Part shown: one piece after another, positions 56,887 through 64,000 of the stretch
Layout: each line of letters starts with the position of its first letter
How positions within the stretch are numbered: position 1 is the first letter of the stretch
Source of the DNA: Pratylenchus scribneri
Lineage: Eukaryota; Nematoda; Chromadorea; Rhabditida; Pratylenchidae
Length of the DNA stretch: 64,000 nt
NCBI GenBank assembly: GCA_030063045.1
Contig: JAQSEB010000138.1
Span: 930,001 to 994,000, forward strand
Direction: 5' to 3'
Notes under the pieces: generated by a model
What the model was told of the DNA's origin: nothing
Databases searched by the model: none
What the model saw: the letters and a program-made list of their open reading frames with translations, nothing else
Made by a program: the position numbers and the translations under genes

Positions 56887-58031
56887 CTGTAACCTGCATT
56901 TGCGTGAGCATAGCAACATCCATTTCTTCCATGGGACACAGAAGCATTTTCACCTGCATTTGCGTGAGCATAGCAACATCCATTTCTTCCATGGTACACA
57001 GAAGCATTTTCACCTGCATTTGCGTGAGCATAGCAACATTCATTTCTTCCATGGGACACATAAGCATTTTCACCTGCATTTGCCTGAGCATAGCAACATC
57101 CATTTCTTCCATGGGACACATAAGCATTTTTACCTGCATTTGCGTGAGCATAGCAACATCCATTTCTTCCCTGGTACACAGAAGCATTTTTACCTGCATT
57201 TGCGTGAGCATAGCAACATCCATTTCTTCCATGGTACACAGAAGCATTTTCACCTGCATTTGCGTGAGCATAGCAACATCCATTTCTTCCATGGGACACA
57301 GAAGCATTTTCACCTGCATTTGCGTGAGCATAGCAACATCCATTTCTTCCATGGTACACAGAAGCATTTTCACCTGCATTTGCGTGAGCATAGCAACATC
57401 CATTTCTTCCATGGTACACAGAAGCATTTTCACCTGCATTTGCGTGAGCATAGCAACATTCATTTCTTCCATGGGACACATAAGCATTTTCACCTGCATT
57501 TGCCTGAGCATAGCAACATCCATTTCTTCCATGGGACACATAAGCATTTTTACCTGCATTTGCGTGAGCATAGCAACATCCATTTCTTCCCTGGTACACA
57601 GAAGCATTTTTACCTGCATTTGCGTGAGCATAGCAACATCCATTTCTTCCATGGTACACAGAAGCATTTTCACCTGCATTTGCGTGAGCATAGCAACATC
57701 CATTTCTTCCATGGGACACAGAAGCATTTTCACCTGCATTTGCGTGAGCATAGCAACATCCATTTCTTCCATGGTACACAGAAGCATTTTCACCTGCATT
57801 TGCGTGAGCATAGCAACATCCATTTCTTTCATGGTACACAGAAGCATTTTCACCTGCATTTGCGTGAGCATAGCAACATCCATTTCTTCCATGGTACACA
57901 GAAACATTTTCACATGCATTTGCGTGAGCATAGCAACATCCATTTCTTCCATGGTACACAGAAGCATTTTCACCTGCATTTGCGTGAGCATAGCAACATC
58001 CATTTCTTCCATGGTACACAGAAGCATTTTC
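56887..58031. repeat. 60-bp minisatellite, 19 units
   Basis: Units follow AGAAGCATTTTCACCTGCAT TTGCGTGAGC ATAGCAACAT CCATTTCTTC CATGGTACAC with an exact 60-base period. Most differences are single bases (G/C in TGCGTG, C/T before ATTTC, T/G in GGTACA, G/T at the unit start). Since 60 is divisible by three and the unit has no stop in most frames, several frames are open for 380-410 codons on both strands. No start context, splice sites or known domain supports translation. It sits between the two arms of a family A unit. Confidence 0.95.
56941..57780. repeat. Higher-order duplication of seven minisatellite units
   Basis: Units at 56941-57360 and 57361-57780 match base for base, as judged by their shared variant order (atggt; catt plus ggg; taagc, cctg plus ggg; taagc, ttttt plus ctgg; ttttt; ggg; atggt). 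A 420-base segment was therefore duplicated in tandem recently. Confidence 0.9.
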
Positions 58032-60450
58032 TACGCGATTTTTAATTTGGAATTTATTTCATTTTTGATCGTTTTATGTAGAATCAAAAAAATAAAACTT
58101 TTATGAGTTTAAAATTTTTGTTAGTTTTTAATAAAATATAATAAAATATTTAACATAAATTTAAAAGGATCCTTTACTGACCACCACTTAATTTTTTTAT
58201 TTTTTTAATTTTTTAAACATTTAATGAGTGGCTTATTGCCCCGTCCGGTGTCAATTCCATAAAAGATTCAGGCACTAAGGGCTGTGCGGTGCTATGTCAA
58301 CTCCTGAAATTTTTTAAATTTTTTAACGTTTTGAATGTTTAAGCAATTTTTATTTTGGAATTTATTTCAATCGTTTTATGTAGAATCAAAAAATTAAAAC
58401 TTTTAGAAGTTTAAAATTTTTGTCAGTTTTTAATAATATATAATTACATTAATCATAAATTTAATAAAAAAAAATGATCATTTGCTGATCCCTTACCTAC
58501 CCAAATTTTTTTTATTTTTTGATTTTTTAACATTAAATGAGTGCCTTATTTTGTCCTTTTTATTTTCTTGATTTTATTTTATTTTTGATCCATTTTATAT
58601 AAAAATTAAAAGGGAAACTATTATGAGTTTAAAATTTTTTATCTAAGAATTTTTAATATATAATTAAATTAATCATAAATTAATAAAAATATCAAAAAAA
58701 AATTTTCGTAAATTTACCGTAAAAATGCGATGGATATTTATAGGGGAATATTTATGTCCATTCCATCCAAATATTTATTTTTTTTTAACATTTTGGCTTT
58801 GATTAATATTGATTCTTAATTTAAAATTAAAATATTATTTTATTATTTTGTTTTTAGCATTTTTTGAAGAGCTATATAGCCATCTCTCAATTTTAATTTT
58901 GTTTAATTATTGATTGAAAAAATAAAAATTAAAAAATATTATGAGCTTTTGAAGATTACATAGCAGAGATCTTTTTAATTTAATTAAAATGGAAAGTTCA
59001 AAAAATATCTGGATTTCGAAAATTTAAAATTTTTATTTTATTTTTAATTCTTTTTGAATTTTTGATTAGCATAGGATTGAATGGTTTCTTAATTTAATTT
59101 AATTTTTGATCTATAATATAAAAAATTAAAAAAGGAAAAATATTATGAGTTTAAAATTATTGTCATAGAATTTTATTAAATTAGCATTAAAAAATTCCAA
59201 AAAATTATAAGTAAATTTAAATTTTTTATTTTATTTTTTTAATTTTTTAAACATTTTGAAGGCCATATTCTTTTTTTTATTCTCATTTATTTCATTTTTG
59301 ATATGTGATATGAAGAATTAAAAAAGAATATATATTATGAGTTCAGTATTATTTTATTAGAAAATTTTATTTTTAATTAAATTAACCATAAAATTAATAA
59401 ATTCGTAAAAGCATACCATAGTGCTGATCCCATAATTTTTTTTATTGTTTTTTTTTATCATTTAGTCATTGGTTTTTGCCCTTTTTTATTCTGAATTATT
59501 TCATTTTGATTGTTTTTTATGATGAATTTTAAAAATAAAAAATTTTTGAATTCAAAATTTTTGGTCAGAGTATATTTTTCAAATTAGTTAAAAATGTCCG
59601 GAAATTTAAATTTTTATTTTCATTAATTAATGTTTTGGATTCCACATGCCAGCTACTTTTATTTTGGCTTTTTTGATCTATTATATATGAATAATTAAGA
59701 AATAAAAATTTTATGAGTTTAAAATTTTAAGTTAAAGAAAATATATAATAAATTTAACTTAAATTAATATAATTCAAAAATGTCACAGAAATTAAAAATT
59801 TTTCTTTTTTTTAAATTTATTTTAAGCATATTGGAATCATGTGCAATCGGCTTTAATTTGGATTTTATTTCATTTTTTTAATTCATATTTGATCGATTAT
59901 TTAAAGAATTTAAAAGAAAAAATTTATGAATTAAATATTTTTTGTCGGAAAATTTTAAAAATTAACCATACATTTTATTAAATTCCAAAAATATCCGGAA
60001 ATTTAAACAAACAATTTTTTATTTTTTAGCATTTTTTTGTAAGCCCACTATAAAATGTTTTAATTAGGATTTACTTTCATTTTTGATCTTTTATATAAAA
60101 TATAAAAAAAAAATATGAGTTTAAAATTTCTGTCATAGAAATTTTAATAATTAATTATAAAGAATAAAACTCTAAAAAAAAATTCGGAGATTTATTTTTT
60201 TTTGATTTTTTGGCATTTTGTTTGCCCAAGATATCAAAAATTATCTCTGCTCTAATTTACGGTAAATGATCTGAATTTTTTTTATTAATTTTTTTAACTT
60301 CTTGACTTCCATGCCTTGTACCATTTTAATTTAATTTTTTTTTCAAAGAATTAAAAAGAAAATTTTATGGGTTCAACATTTTTTGTCAAAAAAATTCTTA
60401 ATAAATAAATTTATCAAAAAATTGTCCCCTACAAAAATTTTCTATTTAGA
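58032..60450 (+). repeat. Family A array
   Basis: No gene. Right arm of the minisatellite unit, then units near 58220, 58325, 58530, 58855, 59050, 59245, 59455, 59630, 59822 and 60025. Cores include TGTTTAAGCAA, AGGCCATATTC and CATGTGCAATCGG. A partial exon B end lies at 58719-58772. Confidence 0.6.
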
Positions 60451-60451
60451 G

Positions 60452-61161
60452 CAGGGATCTCAGAATGCCTTATTTTTAAGGGTTTCCCTTATTTTTGGGA
60501 TTTTCCCTTACAAAAGCCTTATCTCCGAAAAAGCCTTATAAAGCCTTATTTTGGCTAATTTTGTCAATTTTTGCCTTATTTTGACCAATTTTCTAGAAAT
60601 TATTAAAATTTTGCGCTGCGCGGCTAATTTTGGCTCTGATTTTTCGCTGCGCGCCTAATTTTGGCTCTGATTTTTCGCTGCGCGCCTAATTTTGGCTTAA
60701 ATTTTCTTCTATCGGGGCCATTTTTAGACCTAATTTTTCGCTGCGCGGCCATTACAAAACCCAAATTTTTCGCTGCGCGGCCATTACAAAACCCAAATTT
60801 TTCGCTGCCGCGGGCAATTTTAGGGAGGCGCAAAATAGTGGTTGTTCTGCCCTCCTTGCCGACGTATGTTTGGACAGATGAAAGAAATAGATTCAATATT
60901 GAAACAGTGAATGCCCTTGTTTCGATTAAAGAAAATTCTGAATTTGATTGTTCACAAGCATTTAATATGTTTATTTCAAAGCCCGAATTATTGCAAAAGG
61001 CAAAAAGTAACGAGAAATATTGAGAATAAATATTTTTAACAAAAAATTTATATGCCTTACAAAAAGCCTTATTTTTTCTTTCAAATACCTTACAAACCCT
61101 TATTTTTATGTCGGAAAACCACGGAAAACCTTATTTTCCAGAAAAAAATCTGAGATCCCTG
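60452..61161 (+). mobile_element. hAT element remnant, 710 bp, 8-bp target duplication
   Basis: Ends CAGGGATCTCAGA and TCTGAGATCCCTG are inverted and flanked by ATTTAGAG at 60444-60451 and 61162-61169. CAGGG-type ends with an 8-bp duplication are typical of hAT elements. Subterminal sequence repeats CCTTATTTTT, and the middle has five to six copies of a TTTTCGCTGCGCGGC-type motif (60610-60810). A short transposase remnant lies inside. Confidence 0.9.
60838..61023 (+). pseudogene. hAT transposase C-terminal remnant
   Basis: The frame reads LPTYVWTDERNRFNIETVNA, then LVSIKENSEFDC, and ends NEKY-stop at 61021-61023. In hAT transposases the dimerisation region ends with an R-N-R-L-x-x-E-x-V-x-x-L-x-x-(I/L)K pattern; ERNRFNIETVNALVSIKEN fits. 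Only about 55 residues remain and nothing of the catalytic domain is seen, so the element is nonautonomous. A longer frame starts at 60661, but its first part covers the tandem motif. Confidence 0.7.
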
Positions 61162-61169
61162 ATTTAGAG

Positions 61170-61584
61170 ATAATAATTTTTAGATTATTGTTTTTTATTG
61201 ATTTAAGGATAATGTAATTAAATAATTAAAATAAATCTGATAAAAAAAAGTTGAACTCATAAAATTTTATTTTATAATCCTCCATATATAAATTAAAATT
61301 GAAAAAAATCACAATAAAAACTCAAAAGCTACTCCAAAATGATAAAAATTAAATTCGAAAAAATGTATGTGAAACCACTTAGGAACATAACTTTAACAAT
61401 TTTCACATATTGTAGCAAATTTGCCAAAATTTTTTCATATTTTGAGACTCCAGGCTGGAACCAAATTATAAAAAAATTAAATTCGAAAAAATGTATTTTT
61501 ATTTTTTTGACATTTTTTAAAATTAAGCAATAATTTTTTTCCTTTTTAAATATTTTATGAAAAATTCTATCAAAAATTAGTCAC
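61170..61584 (+). repeat. D-E intron copy with a 130-base insert
   Basis: No gene. Sequence like 38.7-39.0 and 48.1-48.4 kb. A 22-base direct repeat (AATTAAATTCGAAAAAATGT plus two) at 61347-61368 and 61476-61497 brackets about 107 bases of different composition (CCACTTAGGAACATAAC...GGCTGGAACCAAATT). Confidence 0.5.
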
Positions 61585-61771
61585 ATTCAACAATTTTTGT
61601 TCCATTTGCCAATAATGTGCCATTCCCATTGACAATTTGACCATTGCTTTTTTCCATTCGATTTGCTGAAATATTTGGGTCTCCGAATTTGGCAAAATTT
61701 GTGAACAATTTGCCAACAATTCGCATCATTTGCTTATCATCCCAATTGGGTCGAAATTTGGAGTAAAGGCC
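61585..61771 (-). CDS. Carboxylesterase exon D, open, donor altered
   Basis: 187 bases, acceptor TTACAG, frame open: GLYSKFRPNWDDKQMMRIVG, then KLFTNFAKFGDPNISANRME, then KSNGQIVNGNGTLLANGTKI. The donor is GTGACT rather than GTGAGT, which should weaken splicing. Exon C lies 150 bases upstream at the expected place, so these two form an adjacent C-D pair. Confidence 0.8.
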
Positions 61772-61923
61772 CTGTAAATTTTATTTTTAAAAAAATAGAT
61801 AATTTTTAATTAAATTTGATTAAAGATTCAGTTAAACATTTCATTCAATTTACTAAATAATTTTTTTTAAAATTTCATTAAAAATTCGGTTAAAAATTCC
61901 AATTCCACTACTTTTCGGCGGAC

Positions 61924-62122
61924 CTTTCCAATTAAATAGCGCAAATCATGGCAATGTGTGGCCGCATAAAATGGCATTCGAAGGCCAACAAAACCGAATT
62001 CATCCGCGTTGAAATGTGTCATATTGTAGAGGAATATTTTATGGCCATTTTTATTTTCCGGTGACAACATTCCTTGGCAATAACGTTGCACTGAATTGTT
62101 AATCATCACATCGCTATGAAGG
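61924..62122 (-). CDS. Carboxylesterase exon C, intact
   Basis: 199 bases, acceptor ATTTTAG, open: LHSDVMINNSVQRYCQGML, then HKIFLYNMTHFNADEFGFVG, then MPFYAATHCHDLRYLIGK. The segment has the catalytic-His candidate in AATHCHDL; here HDL is closer to the family's HxxEL than HNL of the 39.4-kb copy. The donor is GTCCGC, not GTGAGC. No exon A or B is seen upstream within the window, where family A starts at 62.25 kb. Confidence 0.8.
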
Positions 62123-62129
62123 CTAAAAT

Positions 62130-63668
62130 ATTTTTATTTCGGCTTTTAAATAAATATTTTTAATGCTAATTTATGATTCACCCTCAAATTCTATAGAGAA
62201 ATATTATAAAAATATTTTTCCGAAAGCAAAATTTTTTCTGTACAGATTTTAGATGTATGTGGATTTTGGGTCGATACTCAAAATATTTTATTTTTTTAAT
62301 TTTTTTTTGTACTTTCGATCCTCCATAATTTTTTTAATATTCGGATTTTATTTAATTTTTAATTTTATATGAAATATTTAAAATGTAATAATATTATGGG
62401 TTCAACATTTTTTCCTTAAAGAATTTTTGATAATTAATTAAAATTAAACTTAAAATAATCAGAAATATTAAGAAATTTAAAATTTGTAATATATTTTTTG
62501 TATTTTTAGCATTTTGATTATTTTAATAAGCCATTTTTAAATTAGATTATATTAATTTTTGATAGTTATATGCAGAATTTAAAAAAACAATCTGAGTTTA
62601 GCATTTTTTGCAAAGAAATTTTTTTTTTGATATTTTTAGCATCTTGACTGTTGTTCTGACTCGGCATTTGTTTTTTTAATCTAAATTTATTTAATTTTTG
62701 GCGTTATATAAAGAATTTAAAAAGAAAATTTTATGAATTCAAAATTTTTTTTGAGAAAATTGGAAATTAATTTTAAAGAATATCGGGAAATTTAAAATTT
62801 TTATTTTATTTTTCTAATTATGTTAATATTTGGAATCCGCAATGGCCTTTTTATAAATTTGATTTTATTTCATTTTTGATCCATTTTATATGAAAATTAA
62901 AATGAAAAAATATTATGAGTTCAACACCCTGTCCAAATACATTTGTTCACATAAACATAAATTTAATAAAATTGAAAAAATACCCATAAAATTAAAAATT
63001 CAATTTTGATTGCCAATTGTCCTATTTTATTCCGTTTTAATTTATTTTAGACGAATTATAAATTAAGTTAGATTAATGAAATATCGAAAAAAAATCAAAT
63101 TTAAATATAATATTTTATTTTTTGTTTTTTTGCATTTTGATTGCCAGCAGGTTTTGCTTTTTTATTCTGATTTTATTTATATTTTGATCTGGGATATTAA
63201 GCATTAAAAAATCAAAAATTTAATCAAAATTGTTTCTCAATGAATTTTTAATATTTAATTAAATTATAAATTAATAAAAAAGTGTCCACTACTGACTGAC
63301 ACTAATTTTTTTTAAAATTTGTTATAATTAAATGCATTCTTATTGTGAGGCATTTATATTTTAATTTGAATTTATTTAATTTTTGATGACATTATATGTA
63401 GAATTAAAAAAGAAAAATATTATGAGTTCAACATTTTTTGTTAAAAATTTTTTTAACATTTATTTATATATTCATAAATCAATAAATATAATTATCAAAA
63501 ATGTGATCTCTTGTTGACTCCAAATTTTTTATTTTATTTTTTTTTAGCATTTGTAATACTGCCTCGTTTTGTAATTTGATATTTATTTATTTTTGATCAA
63601 TGTTATATAAAAATTAAAAAAGAAAAATTATATGAATTCAACATTTTTTCCAGGGAAATTTTTACTAG
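62130..63668 (+). repeat. Family A array to the end region
   Basis: No gene until 63669. The left part matches 47375-47560. Units near 62300, 62505, 62640, 62820, 63125, 63300 and 63545, with cores such as GACTGTTGTTCTGACTCGGC near 62645. Confidence 0.55.
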
Positions 63669-63887
63669 TTCGCCTGTGAAGAAATTTTGCAACAATTTAG
63701 TGAAATCGAAGCAGGAAATTGTACCAATCAAGGCCCAGAATTAATGGAGAAAATAAAAAATGTATGTATACTAAATAAAAAAATAGTAATTAAATTTAAA
63801 AATAATAATAAAATAATTTTGTAGTCGATTTCTGTTATTCATTTAAAACTTCAAAAACGATATACCGATTTATCTATACAACTTTAA
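63669..63887 (+). CDS. Two possible 3' exons of an unknown gene
   Basis: The first candidate exon (63669-63761) has a TTTTTACTAG acceptor and an AAT|GTATGT donor and is open for 31 codons: FACEEILQQFSEIEAGNCTN, then QGPELMEKIKN. The second (63825-63887), after TTTTGTAG, continues in the same phase: SISVIHLKLQKRYTDLSIQL and stop. Codon use is less A/T-skewed than the repeats around it. I recognise no family. The start and other exons would lie outside or upstream in the repeat array; it could be a gene fragment. Confidence 0.4.
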
Positions 63888-64000
63888 TCATATCCTAAAT
63901 TTTAGCCAAATTTGTCAAATAGGACAAAAATTTTTGTTTCATTAATTTTTAAATTAATTATTTTTTTAAAATTTTTTGTTCGCATTTTTATGCAGTTTCT

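Noticed and set aside
56887..58031. CRISPR array
   Set aside because: The repeat is continuous with a 60-base period and no spacers, in a eukaryotic setting.
56852..58106. Open frames of 380-408 codons on both strands
   Set aside because: They are products of an exact 60-base period without stops. At least four overlapping frames are open at once, and no start, splice or domain signal favours any of them.

Overview
The window is about 80% A+T eukaryotic DNA. It has short exons with GT/AG boundaries, decayed gene copies and many small inverted-repeat DNA elements. I see no bacterial operon structure, rRNA, CRISPR array or complete gene. The base composition and a multicopy cholinesterase-like carboxylesterase fit an invertebrate, most likely a nematode (a tylenchid such as a root-knot nematode is a guess). 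The organism is inference, not something the sequence proves.

Coding content. One gene family recurs across 0.9-62.1 kb: the last six exons of a carboxylesterase/cholinesterase-like protein, called X, A, B, C, D and E here. X lies just after the nucleophile-elbow region. A carries the CLRxxPA-like and PVVDGxxIP segments. C carries the catalytic-His segment. D carries the NFAKFGDPN segment. E carries the C-terminal EWLP...FEFWKK segment. Exon lengths and phases fit each other exactly (A 246, B 178, C 199 and D 187 bases in the best copies). The order X-A-B-C-D-E is kept on the minus strand in several decayed copies: 44.3-38.3 kb (most complete), 54.0-48.4, 36.2-28.9, 17.9-16.5 and 3.7-1.0 kb. 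C and D also occur at 62.1-61.6 kb. Copy 23.3-26.6 kb lies on the plus strand inside a segment where every repeat is also flipped. Most exons are open, but each multi-exon copy has at least one frameshift, stop or missing exon, and the exon for the nucleophilic serine is not visible.

Noncoding content. Nearly all other DNA is built from two AT-rich repeat families. Family A is a roughly 160-210 bp unit with conserved AT arms around a short GC-richer core that differs from copy to copy; I estimate about 150 copies by eye. Family B has the same plan, and many copies carry the first ~35 bases of exon A. The orientation of both families flips between about 17.9 and 26.7 kb, which suggests an inversion of roughly 8.7 kb. 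Segmental duplications are visible at 7.5-9.6/12.2-14.3 kb (direct), 9.3-11.1/18.3-20.1 kb (inverted) and 20.8-21.1/21.4-21.7 kb (direct).

Mobile elements. I delimit a hAT remnant (60.45-61.16 kb, 8-bp target duplication), a 620-bp foldback inserted at the end of exon E (37.66-38.28 kb, 8-bp duplication) and an 828-bp foldback with repeat-built arms and a captured coding fragment (42.8-43.6 kb, 9-bp duplication). Three TA-flanked elements lie at 22.7, 33.0 and 55.5 kb, and a 0.94-kb foldback at 44.5-45.4 kb. Smaller or less certain elements lie at 14.7, 24.3, 45.9 and 49.0 kb. A 60-bp minisatellite of 19 units (56.9-58.0 kb) sits exactly where a family A core should be. The core-variable repeat system and this expanded core are the most unusual things here.
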